From assembly GCA_033085395.1 (NCBI GenBank), contig JANQBS010000170.1, positions 1-64,000 of the forward strand: 64,000 nucleotides of DNA. The letters are read 5' to 3'. Below are positions 45,611 through 58,170 of the stretch, piece after piece (the stretch's first letter is position 1; each line of letters begins with the position of its first letter). Source of the stretch: Xanthoparmelia taractica. Lineage: Eukaryota > Ascomycota > Lecanoromycetes > Lecanorales > Parmeliaceae. Below the pieces are notes generated by a model that worked only from the letters and a program-made list of their open reading frames with translations, was not told where the DNA came from and made no database searches. Both the position numbers and the translations under genes were made by a program.

Positions 45611-46899
45611 ATATATCTTAGGATTTTCGTGTTCCTTAGAGATTAATTCTATTAGAACTTAATATCTAATAAAGAAATTATTATCGTATTAATTATACCT
45701 CTCTTATATTAATTAGGCTGCTTATTAAGCGCTAGCGAATTAATTTCTTATAATTTTAATCTCTCTATCTTTTAAAGAAAGAGATTTATCGTCGCTACGA
45801 TATTAAACTCTTCGTCGAATTAAAATAAATATATCTTAAAGCGACGTAACTTCGATATTAGTTTTCAAGAGTTTATTTTAAAAAATTAAGCGATTTTAAA
45901 GAAATATCTTAAGAACGCTTAAGTAGAAAATTGTCGCCTAAAGTTAAAATAAGAGTTAATTAAGTTACGGGCACGCAATAACGTGCTACGTAATTCGAAT
46001 TTTTTTATAATTCTCGCCGAAGCGATAGCGATTTCGTTTATTATTTTATTTTTAATAAATATTTTAATTAAAGTGAAAACACTTCGCCTCGAAAGAATAT
46101 ATTCTTATAAGAATACTAGTAAAGAAGAATACTTACGCTAATTTCGCGTAGTCGAAATTCGATTTCTTTTAAATCTTAAGTATTTTATTATTAATTAAGC
46201 TAAGATTATTTATTATATATAATTCTTAAAAGAGGATTTTAATACGTAGTAATATAAATATTTTTAAGTCTATAGACTAAATAAGATTATCTTCGAGTTT
46301 TTTAATTTGTTTTTACTCGACTTAATTACGAATTTAATAAATCGTCGTTTATTCGTCTATAAAAAATAAAAAGCGATAAAATAGCAATAAAATTAAAAGA
46401 TATTAGTTTTTAAGATCTATTTAAAAAAGTTAAAAATCTATTTATTCTCATTTACGAAGAAGTATCAAACGAACTTTTTCTTAACTAAGCTACGATTTAA
46501 GTTAAAAAATAAGATTCTTAATATTAATAATATATCTAAGTAGAGAAAAGAAATTCTTATTATAGCAATTATATAAAAAATAATTTTAAAGCGCGCGCGT
46601 TCTAATAACGACGATTTCGACTCGAAGTAATTAAAAAAATCTAATAAAGATAAGACTCTAAAAGCTCGAATTTCGAAGCCTAACATGATTTTAAAGAATA
46701 ACGCTAAGTCTACGCGTATCTAAGAAGAAGATAAGAAACGTAAGACTAAAGTCGCTAATTATAATATTAAAATATCTATTATTTATTAATATTATTAAAA
46801 ATTAGATTATATAAAATCGAATTACTCTAATAAGAATAAATCGATCGCTATCGTCGCGACGATATTGATAAAAAATAAATCGACTTCGTAAGCGTCTCT

Positions 46900-48200
46900 A
46901 AAGCGAAGTAAAAAAAACGAATAATAGAGATAACTTCTTCTATTATTACGAAGAAATAGATAAAACTATAAAATAATTAAAGATAACTTATTATTCTACT
47001 CGACTGCGAGGCGTATATTAATTTAATTATATAAAGATTCGTAATTTAATAAGATCTTTAATTATATATCGCTATCTTATTATAGACAAAAGCGCTTAGC
47101 GAGTAAGATATATATTATTATAATACTTATTAACTAAATTATTAAATAATTAATAGCTAAGGCCAAGAGCGATAATATAATATATTATTCTACGCCGTAG
47201 ATTAAGAAGATCTTAATATCGTATTAAGTATACTTACGTTATATTAATTATAGATTCTATTTAATTCTACGGCGACGTAATAACGATTTAAGATTAATAT
47301 TAAGAAACTTTAAATTAAAGAATTAATAAAATTTACTCGGGGAATCGAGCGAGAGTTAAATATATTTATAATTATATACGCTACGATAGCGCGAGGCGAA
47401 TAGAAAAATATTAGTAATTTAGAGTTATTAAGAAAACTACTAAAGTTTAAGAATATCTTTTTTAATAATATAATAGAGATCTTATTTACGTTTAAATAAA
47501 GAGATTATATTATCGAAATAAAGAAGAATAAAGAATTATCTTATAAGTCTCTTTATAATCTATTTTAAATTAAGCTATCGAAGTTAAGGCGATATCTTAA
47601 GAAGTTACTTTATAAGAATTAAATTCGTTACTTAACTTTCTTCGCTAAAATCTCTATTCTCTTTATTTTAAAGAAAGATAATAAATTATACCTTTACGTA
47701 AATTATCGAGACTTAAATACGATAATAATAAAGAATTAATATTTATTATTTTTAATTACTAAGACGTTAAATCGCTTATACGACGCTAAGATATTTTTAA
47801 AGTTAAATCTTAAGAATATCTATTATAGAATTCGCATTAAAGAGAACGATAAGTAAAAGACTACGTTTCGCACTCGCTATAATTATTTTAAATACTTAAT
47901 AATATCTTTCGACCTTATAAATATATTAATTACATTTTAAATCTATATTAATAGAGCTCTTATAAGTCTTATAAATACTACGTATATAATATATTTAAAT
48001 AATATTCTAATCTATGGCGCTAAGTCGGCGAAATATTAAAAGTACGTTAAGCAAGTGCTTAAGCGATTACGTTAATTTTAGTTATATATTAATCTAAAGA
48101 AATATTAGTTTTTTATTAAATTAATTAAGTTTCTAGAATTTATCATAATTATTAATAATATAATTATAAATTAAGAACGCGTAGTAACGATTTAAGGATA
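46900..48200 (+). pseudogene. Ty3/gypsy protease-reverse transcriptase relic
   Basis: Plus-strand translation with stops ignored gives the RT fingers/palm: ISILFILKKDNKLYLYVNYR, DLNTIIIKNQYLLFLITKTL, NRLYDAKIFLKLNLKNIYYR, IRIKENDK, TTFRTRYNYFKYLIISF, and YIIYLNNILIYGAK, where YLNNIL corresponds to the YLDDIL catalytic motif with both Asp codons altered by transitions. The RT core is about 47640-48040. Upstream is a protease-like stretch. The element is interrupted by repeat X copy 2 at about 48240. Confidence 0.75.
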
Positions 48201-48704
48201 ATTAACGTCGCGAAGCTATCGAGATCATATTTAAATTAAATTATAAAGTTTGAATATTATTAAGATATATTAGAATTATTAATTAAGATAGTGCTTTTTA
48301 AAGAAGTTAAAAAGAAGTTAATTGCTTCTTCGACGCTATAAATAGCTTTATTTTAGAAGCGTATTATTTTCGCTAACGTTTAGAGTTCGATACTTTCTTA
48401 AAAAGTAGTGTTTTAAGATTCTATAAGGGCTATATTAACTATATATAGAAATAAATATATTAACGCAGATAGCTAATCAATTTCAAGTAATGTTTAAGCT
48501 CTCTTAAAGTACTAAAATATTATAAATTCGAGATAGCTTTAAGCTTATTTTTTAATAAAATTAAATCGAAGGAATTAACTCTTTTATTTAATAAGTTAAC
48601 GTTCGAATATCTTAAAAAGTCTTTTATAAAAGAAATAATAATATTAAATCTAACGTAAAGTTTAAATAGCTAACGAAGATCTTATAAATACTACTAAAAT
48701 ATTG

Positions 48705-48828
48705 TAGCACTTATAATTATATTATTAACGTAAGCCTTTACGTTAGAAATATATCGCAAAATCTTATTAATTTAACGTTAAATATAAGCAATTAAATTTA
48801 TATAACTTATAATTAAAACATTAAAAGT
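48705..48828. mobile_element. small insertion within repeat X copy 2
   Basis: Present in copy 2 only. It begins TGTAGCACTTATAATT and ends AATTAAAACA, so it has TG...CA ends like a very short LTR, and its two ends share an inverted TATAATT/AATTATA word. It contains a perfect hairpin, TAACGTAA paired with TTACGTTA. No clear target duplication. A solo LTR, TRIM or MITE are all possible. Confidence 0.4.
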
Positions 48829-49604
48829 TTCTTAATCTCTGTGACTTATAATAGTCTATATATAGCGATAATTTAAATATATTCGCTATTAATAAAAAAA
48901 CGAGATAATATTAATTATTAAGATAAAATTCTAATTAATTAATATCTTAATTATATTCTATTAAAGAGGCACTAGATATATATCTTAAAGTAATAGATTA
49001 TTCAAGTCTCGAATATTAATTATTAATCTTTCTTTAATAATGTTATTAAATAATATTTTTTATAAAAGGAATATCGAATATAAGAATAGTGTAGAATTCT
49101 TAATTTATTTAAGTCTTTCCTATTCGTGTAGCTTATTAAAGACTTTATTAATTACTTCTCGATCTTATATATCTAAGAGATAGATCTTAATTTTTTCGCT
49201 AATCTTAATTTATTAATTAGTTTTTAATAAAAGCTTTATTTATTTCTCTTCTAGCACTTTAATAAAGTTAATATCTTATTACATCTCTAAGAATTCGTTA
49301 ATTAGATCGGCCAGTGTAGTTCTAGCCTATATATCCCCGAAAATCATAACTTTATTTAATAGCTTATTTTCTTTAGCTAGCAAGAAAGTTAATTAATTCA
49401 AGCTTAAGCTACTTAATTTATAACTATTTTCGTTAAAGCGAACTTAGATTCGATATTAATTTGAAAGCAATTTTCGTAATTCATTTCGAGAATATTTCTA
49501 AGTCTTAATTTCCTTAAAATTTAAATAGACGTATTAGACTTATTTCTAATTAGAATTTCAATTATTATATAATTAATTAAATAAGCGAAAATTATTAAAT
49601 TCGT

Positions 49605-49895
49605 CTATATTATTAAGAAATCACGATTATTAGATAAACCAATTTTCTTAATTAATAGAATTATCTCGCTATGCGAAAACACGAAAATAGATAATTTAAT
49701 ATAGACCTTTCTTCGAATAAATTCGCCTCGAGGTCGAGTAATAATATTAATCGTAGTGCTGCAACTATCAATTCTTACTTTCTTATTAATTACATTAATA
49801 ATAATTCCTCTAGATTTAATAATGTTATTTTTAATAAGTATTTTAACACGTAAGTTATTGATAATATATAATTCCCTACTTAGATATATAAGCAC
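49605..49895 (-). pseudogene. gypsy aspartic-protease fragment, copy 2
   Basis: A 96-aa uninterrupted frame nearly matching 44912-45190 (ELYIINNLRVKILIKNNIIK, then TRPRGEFIRRK). The PRGEFIRRK version is closer to intact relatives than copy 1, so copy 2 is the less mutated at this point. Confidence 0.55.
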
Positions 49896-50213
49896 TCTTC
49901 GATCTTAATTATTAATTTCAGAAAGATAGATATCTTAAATAATATACTTCGTAGTTTTATGCTTAGAAGCATTAATTCCATATACTTATAAAGATATTAT
50001 TATTTTAAAGATAGCTGCATTCGAACACTACTAAGAATATTATACTCTATTCATTAAATTTATATTATATTTAATATTAGTATAAACTTTATTCTCTTAA
50101 TTAGTAGAATCGAGTTTAACTTTAATTATAACGTAAGTATAATTCTAAAACATAAAATTATTTCCTAAATTCTAATTAAAAGCGATAAACTTAATAATTT
50201 TCGATTACTCGTT

Positions 50214-50310
50214 AACGAAGTTAAAAGGCTTTATAAGTTGCTTATTAACGAAATTAAAAAATTTTATAAATTATTTATCGAAGTTAAAAGACTTTATAAG
50301 CATTACTTCG
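50214..50310 (+). repeat. three tandem units of about 33 bp
   Basis: Units starting at 50214, 50247 and 50280 share the pattern GAA-G/A-TTAAAA-n-TTTATAA and are diverged by transitions. They directly follow the end of repeat X copy 2. Confidence 0.65.
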
Positions 50311-52719
50311 TTAGCATAAACGTGCTTTCCTAAATAGATATATAAGTGCTTATATAATTTAATTTTGAATAAGAAAGATTCCTAATAGTTTCGATAGCAG
50401 ATTTCGATTTTCATAAAGCTAGTAAACTAATTATTAGATTATATAAAAAGCTTAGAATTAAAATAATATATCTTATTCTTATATTAATCTTCGTCTATAA
50501 AGTAAGAATATTCGATATTAATATTTTCTTTCTAATAATTCGAACTTTAAGCTTATTATTATATTTAATATTTTCGTTAATAATAGAGACTTAATAAATA
50601 GCTACTTTTGAACGATTTGTAATATTAAATTAAAATCTTTAATTACTTTATTAAAAGCCTTGGATTAATTTTAAAGAAAAGTTTTATTAGAAACCTTAAG
50701 TTGATCTTAAAGAAAACTACTATTGCTAATTATCAAATGAAGATCGATTCGAGATCGAATTTAATATATTTGATATAACGATTTATAGAGATTAAGGAGA
50801 CTAAGCGTTTTACTAATAAGCGTTTTACTACAAATTTAAATAAGTATTTTAATTATTATATTAACGAGGAAATAATTAAGTTAATTAAGCGTTTTAATTA
50901 TTAATTTAATAAAAAGATTACTAAAAGTAAGATCGCTAATATTAATTATTAAGATTTGCACTCTACTAAGATCGAAATTATTAAAAAGATTACTATTATA
51001 AACGAGATTGATATTAATTAGAAATATCTCTATTATTATTACTCTAATTTTAAGAAAAACGATTCTAAGAAGATCTCGCAGAAAACTTATATATTCTCGA
51101 ATTATATCTGCTTACATAGAATTATTAATTATATTTAAGATTATTTATCTTCTTAAGAAAATTATATAAGATAATTTAATTCTTTAATCTTTTTAAGTTA
51201 CGCTTTAGCTTAATATTTAAATTATTATAGATAATATTAAATTAATTTTTAATATTAATTTTATTAATATCTTTCGAAGCACGTAAGATCTTTCATACGT
51301 ATTCTCGAGACTTTCTTTTGCTACTAGGATTTCTTAATATATATCTTTTCTTTAATAATAAATTAATCGCTATATTAATAAATATTTTAAATCGTTCGAC
51401 TAGTATTCTCTCTTATTTATTTAGTTTATTCTTAAGCTTTATAAAACGCTTATTATTATTAAAAAGCTCACTCAATTATTACTTCAAAGTAGATCTCTTA
51501 AAATATATTTAAAGATTCGTACGAACGAGCTTATTACCTTTAATACTAGCTACGTTATAAGCATATTCTAGAAATAAATATATATCTCGAAAATAGATCT
51601 CTTTTAATGTATACTTCATTAAAGAAGCATCGAAAGCCAATGACTTATTCTTATATATCGAATTAAAGAATTCTATATTACTAATATTTCATCTACTAGC
51701 TAATATAAATTCTATGATATATTCTAGCGATTCTTGCTTATTAAGCGATTTAGATGCGCTACGTAAAAGATCTTATAAAGTAGTTTATTATTGCTATGAA
51801 AAGTTAATATTCTATTAGTTAACATTATTATTTTTAATTATATTAGAATTATTTAAAGTATCTTTAGAAGTAGAATTTATATTTAAATTTAAAGTAATAT
51901 TCGATATAGAATTCGAATTAGAATTAATGGAATTTGAGATAATTAAATTATTAGAATTAGAGTTAATAACGGGAGGATTTTTAATAGAAAAATTATTAAT
52001 AATAGAAGAACTTTTAATAGAACTTTTTAAAGGCGAAGAACGAGATATATCGTCGATAGAAGAAGATTCTCTTAATCTTCTTAATAATTAAATATTAATC
52101 TTAAATTTAATTAGAGTAGCCTTAAAAATTAATCGATTAAGAGTCTAATTAATAAATTAATTTAAAGCTTCAATAAATATAGAATAAGCTCTTACACGTG
52201 CGTCACGGGCTAATATAATTATTTCTTTTATGATCTCTAAAGACTTAAAATTAATCTTAATAATATCGATAATAAATTACTTAATATCGCCGATAACGAG
52301 ATTAATAAAAGCGTGCTTAAAGTGAAGAAATTTGTCTATTTAAAAGATTAAAATAATAATATTTTAAGAGATAGAATTTAAAGCTGACGGAGTTAGAATA
52401 ATAGTAGTCTTTTTAATAACGGAGATAGTGATGTAGTAATAATAAATAAGCTACAGCGATGATAGTAATGATAGTGAGTGTAAGGAAGATAAGTTTAATA
52501 AGTTTTTTGATAATGATAAGTAGTTTTTGACGAACTTAGTGAGATTTCGACCGTCCGAATAAGAATTCCGATAATTTTATATGCGGATCTTATTAGATAG
52601 AATATAGCTCTCCGCGAAGAAGGGTTATTTCAACGAATATAATAAGTATTAATTAAGCAATAATGAAGGATCTCCTAAAATAGCTAGTGAGAGCTATTTG
52701 GGCGTTGCTATTATACTAT
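50311..52719. other. RIP-mutated repeat DNA, no identified gene
   Basis: AT-rich and stop-filled in all frames. Short open frames, for example 51318-51512 (+), show only Leu/Ile/Phe/Tyr-rich peptides of the kind RIP-mutated DNA yields by chance. No TE protein recognised. Confidence 0.55.
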
Positions 52720-52895
52720 AATAGCAATGAGGTATATAATCAGTGAGTGTCTAATTCTTGATAATTCTACGTTGGAAAATTCTATCCAAGTCAGGCCTAG
52801 CCAACCACTTTCCCTTAGCCAAGCACTTGCCTTAGCTGATCTTGATTGGCTTGGCAAATTGGCCTGGCAAGTGCGATTTCGTGACAAAGAAGCTA
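52720..52895 (+). repeat. LTR-like or TE-terminal repeat, copy 2
   Basis: Partner of 40985-41150, almost free of RIP changes. It contains perfect hairpin arms GCACTTGCC and GGCAAGTGC and several CCAAG/CTTGG words. Same orientation as copy 1, 11.7 kb apart, which would fit two LTRs around a nested gypsy element. Confidence 0.5.
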
Positions 52896-54700
52896 TCTAT
52901 AATAATTTTATTAATTCTATAAAGTCTTTCGTATTAGATAAAGACTTTATCGAAATATAGCGTGCGAATCTACGTGTTATAATAATAGAACTTTGTAATA
53001 TATCTAAATTACTCGAATCGTCTAATTCGTCTAAATAATTTAAAGTTAATAAAGTATTTACTACTAACTTTAATAACGATAATAATACACGCTGAAATTT
53101 AAACAATCTCGAATTCTTTAATTAAATATATAATAAGAAATCGATTAATACGAATATTACTCTCGAGTATATCGATAATAAGATTTAATTTTTAAAATAT
53201 TTATCTTTTTATAAAGCGAGTTAAAGAGATAACAGTAATAAAGAATATCGAACTCATTCGAAGTAATCTATAAATAAGTTTACGAGACATCGCTCTCGAA
53301 TAATAAATAGCGAAACTATTAAATATCGAAAACCGAATTATTAGACTTAAAAATAAAATTAATAAATAAATAAGATTACTAGAAGCTCGCTTCAAGAAAT
53401 TATCTATAATAATAATCGATATTATACTATAAGAGTAGTATTCGATAAAGAATATCGTCTTACGTCGTGAGTCACGTAAGTATACATAGAAGATTATTCA
53501 ACTAATAAAGAATACTAATATAAGTCTTAAAAATTAATTTAATCTTATCTTTAATAATATTAATTTAGAGTAATATTATAATATTAAGCGTTGAAGTAAG
53601 AATATTACATTAAGTATTTATCTTATTAATATCGATAAATATAAATATATTTAATAGACTTATATTAATAGATATCGACCTAATAAAAGTCTTTATTAGA
53701 GTAATCGATTATCGTATTCTTTTAATAAAAGTAGACTATTTAAGTATAAGATAATTAATATAATAATTCTTTCAATCGCTTTAATAATTAATTAAACTTT
53801 CGATTAAATTGTTAAGCGAGTTCTTATTTCTATTCACGTTATCTAAATAATTCGACTTATTAAATATTATAATAATAGTATTAAATAAAAGATTAAGAAT
53901 AGCGCTTAAGTCTATCGACTTATTATAGCGTCTATAGATTACTTCTAGCCTCGTAAATGCGTTAGATTTACGCTTATCGCTATAGTCTAGAATTAGTAAT
54001 AATTGTTCTTGAAATAATCGATTAAGATAAGTATATTATACTATAATTAGGAATATTACGAAAGACTTCGACGACGAGTATAAGTAGTTAGCTAAATATT
54101 AATAGTATTATATAATTTTTATATTAGAAGATACAATATATAAAGATCACGAAGAGAACTCTTACGATCGCTTTAAGAATTCGTAATTTAATAATAACAC
54201 TTCGTAAGATATATTAAATATTAATTTTATCTCTATTTCTAAGAATATTAATTACTTATACTTTAAATATAAGATTATCTTCTTATTTAAAAATAAGTTA
54301 TGTCGATATCTTATAGATCGATATTAAGAGTCTTTTATAATCGCTTTTAACTTTAATAGAAAGCTTTCTATAATCGTCTTAAAAGCTATTATTGCTTTAA
54401 AAGCTAGTAGAAAGTCTATTATAAGCATTATAAATCTAATAGAAGTAAACTTCGCTACTCTTATAGTTATTAAATCTAAAGTCTTATCGAATAAGTTTAA
54501 GTTATTAGAATTCGATTTTCGCGACTAAAAGTACGCTACGCTAAAAGTTAATTAATTTGATATTAGCTATTTATATATATTCGGCGAGTAAATTAAGATT
54601 TATCTAAATAATAATTATTTAATAATATTAATTAATCGAGCTTATCTTAAGAAGATACTATTAAATATTATAATTAGAAAGATGTTATTATTAATCTCTA
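52896..54700. other. RIP-mutated repeat DNA
   Basis: AT-rich and stop-filled in all frames. It precedes the protease of the next gypsy relic on the same strand, so part of it may be that element's LTR and gag, but no motif supports a division. Confidence 0.5.
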
Positions 54701-54759
54701 TTCACGAAGTAAATAATAAGATTATTCGTATCGATAGATATACTTAAGTCGAAATATAT

Positions 54760-57700
54760 ATTTATAAAACTATTAACGATTAAATAGCGATCGATACTAT
54801 CGTTATAAAGATTTATATAATCGATAATTTAAAGATTAATTTACTTATAGATAATAATATTCTTAAGTTATAGAAGATATCGTTCGAATTGAATTTTAAT
54901 TAAAATCTTATCACTTTAATCGAGATACGAGCTAGTTTATAAATCTATATTAAGCGAATAATAAAGATAAAATTAATTATTATAATATCGACTTATTCTA
55001 CGATTAAGATATTTATAATATATAACGATAGTATTTCTAGTAATAGAAACTTTCTCTTTAAGCTCGAATACTTTTAGAATCTTGAACTAGAAGAAGAAGT
55101 GCTAGCTTATCTATTTAACTTCTTTATATTATTTATTTAAGTCTTTAACGCATACGACGTATTAATATTATTATCTTATAAGATATATCTTAATTTAATC
55201 GTCGAGTATAAGTAAAAAAATACTTATATAATAATATTAATATATATTTCGCTTATCGCTAATAATACTAGCTCTTAAAAGAAAACTCTACGAAAGAATA
55301 TTATGCTTATCGTAATAGCTTATACGACTATAACGAAATCTTCGACAGACTATTATAAAGTAGCTTCTTTTAAAGTTAATCTATTAATTAGTTTTTTTAA
55401 CTTATCTTTTATCTCTTCGATAATTATAGATTTAATATTAAAATATATTATATATAATAACGTTATAGTCTACGATATATCTTAGGTTACTATTATTATA
55501 ATAGCTATAATTAATAACTTTTTAAGATATAGATAGATTAGAGTATCACAGTAGATATTTCGAAAAAAGAATAAATATTAATATTTCTAAAGTCTTTCGT
55601 AGATTCTAAGTCTATTAAAGTATATTCTATTAGCTAAAAAAATAAGAAAGTTTTTAACGAAACGTTCGATAAGCTATATTAATAAGATAAGATAATATAG
55701 TCTACTTAGCTTACTTTATTTAGCTATTTTTAATTTATAATATAATATAAGATTAACGAAGTAAAGAAGAGTCGAGTAATTATTAATATTTAAGCTCTAA
55801 ATTAAATAATTAAGAATAATAGCTACTTACTTTCGTTATAGTCGAAAGTTATTGCTACAATAGTTAATTATCTATATATCTTAATCTACGATATAGTTGA
55901 ATAATTTTATTAGTTTATAATCCGGTCGAGGAATAGATTAAAGTCTATTATAGTATCTTATCGCGATTAGAAATAATCGAATATAGCACTTATAAGATAT
56001 AAAGAATCGTCTTTATACGTGCAACGTTAAATAAATTAAATATTTCGCTTATTTAGATACTTTATTAAGATATACATAAACGATATAATTATCTTTTTAA
56101 GAATCTTAAAAGAGTATCTCTCGTACTTACGATAGCTCTTTACGCTATATTATTAGAAGCGTATAAGCCTTAATTCTAAGAAGTTATTCTTAAATTACTT
56201 ATTAATTATTCTATTAAGATAAAGAATTAACTCGCTTAAGATATTTACTTCTAAAGAGAAGCTAATAATAATTAATATATTTATTTTTTCTAATATCTTA
56301 TAAGAGCTAGAAATCTTCTTAGACTTAAATAATTAATTACGATTATTTATTTCTTAATATATTTAGCGTACGCACGCTCTATAATAGCGTAAGATAAAGC
56401 TTATTAGCTCTTTATTAAAGAGTGCTATAAAATATTTTTATAAATAGTAATCTTATAAATTAATCTACGTACTAATAAAGTAAGAACTTAAGACTTTTAA
56501 TAACGTTAAGAGTACTTTCGCTAATTTAATCTTCTTAATATATTTAATATAAAAAGATAACTATTAATTAATCTAAATATCTTTAAGATATACGACTTAA
56601 TAACGATAATTTATTACGTAAAAGAAGAGCTTATTAAAGTCTTTCTTAGAACGTCGATTTAATTTATTATATTTTTTAATAAAATACTAAATTAAATAAA
56701 AAAAAATTATTAATTACTAGTGCTAAAAATAGCTAATCTTATTTAGATTATAAAAAAGATTTTATAGATAATCGAGTCTATTAGAAAATCTTTTATAATT
56801 ATCTATATTAATTATTTAACTACAATATTAATCTCTAAGTAAATTAGTATAATACTAATTTTAATAATAGTCGAGAACGCCTTTAGATTCTTAATAGCTT
56901 AGAGAAATAAATATTCGAACTCGCTTATAATAAATAGCATTATAATAACTATTATCGCTTCTATAATAGAATCGCTATTTTAATATATCTTGAATATCTT
57001 AATAGAAATCTCTATAACTATATTAGATATTACTCGAAATATTAATTAACTTAGATAAAGAGCTATAAGTCTTATAAAAGTATATTATTTATAGATCGAT
57101 TTATTATATTATTTCATATAGTCGCTATAGACTTTATAGTAATATTATCTACGTCTATAGAAGACTTCGATAGTCTTTTTATTATAATTTACAAGTTTCT
57201 TAAAAGAGTGCTATTAATTCTTGATAAAAGTATATAAAATACTAGCAAATAGATAATCGAGATACTTACTATATAAATATCGCATAGCTAAGATATATTA
57301 TAAGTTATAATCTTTAATAGAGATTCTAAGTTTATATCGACGTTTTAAAAGAGCTTATTTAAAAAGCTTAATATTAATATTCTAATATCTATCGCATAAT
57401 ACTCACAGACTAATAAGTAATCGAAACGAACTAATTAGACTATAAAGATTATAATACGATTCTTTATCTTAATAGAAAATAATATATTTATATAAACGTA
57501 AATATTATTATATCTTTAAGATACACTTAATAACTTTAAGAATTAATCTATTAATATATCGCTTAATAAAATACTCTATAAATATAATATACGCGACTTC
57601 TTAAGTGTGCTTACTAATCTATTCTCGAAAGATTATATTCGATTACGATTATAGAAGCGAGAGTAGATCGAAGAGTCTCTAATCTTTACTAACGTTATAG

Positions 57701-58170
57701 CTAAGATTTATTACGATAAGAAGCATAAGTCGCTCGATTTAGCTAAAGATATTATAATTTACTTACGATTATATTATAGCTACGAAATATTTAAGATTAA
57801 TAATAAAAATCTTTATTAATAACGAGCTAAATTATTTAAGATTCTTAAGAAGATTGAAACTCTCGTCTATCGACTCGAGTTATTATTTATAATATAAATT
57901 TACTTAGTTATTTTAACTACTTAGCTAGAATTAGCTACTATAGCGAATTCGTATTAAAGAACTCGTTATTTTAATTCGACTTCTATAGTATTTAAGATTA
58001 AAAATAAATATAAGATTAAGCGATTATTAAAAAAGCGTATTATTAAAGAGAAGATATAATACTTAGTTAAATAAAAGTATTAAAGAAATAAATATAACGT
58101 CTACTATATATTAGATTATCTATCTAAGGTATAGAAACTTATAAAAGACTTCGAAAGACGTTAAGTATAG
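54760..58170 (+). pseudogene. Ty3/gypsy chromovirus pol relic (protease, RT, integrase, chromodomain)
   Basis: Reading the plus strand through its stops gives, in the order usual for Ty3/gypsy: a protease-like NLKINLLIDNNILK (about 54830); the RT catalytic block YINDIIIFLRILKEYLSYL (about 56070-56130, from YIDDIIIF); integrase core NRDSKFISTF, KSLFKKLNINILISIAY and SQTNK (about 57310-57420); and a C-terminal chromodomain, IKRLLKKRIIKEKI then YLVK, LDYLSKV and KLIKDFERR (about 58010-58150). A chromodomain after the integrase marks chromoviruses, which target heterochromatin. Many TAA/TAG stops of RIP type; not functional. LTRs not identified. Confidence 0.78.

Larger units (their letters stand above)
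48240..50190 (-). repeat. direct repeat X, copy 2
   Basis: Partner of 43640-45483. Differs mainly by transitions, and by an extra segment of about 120 bp at about 48705-48828 absent from copy 1. Matching stops at GATAAACT. Confidence 0.7.
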
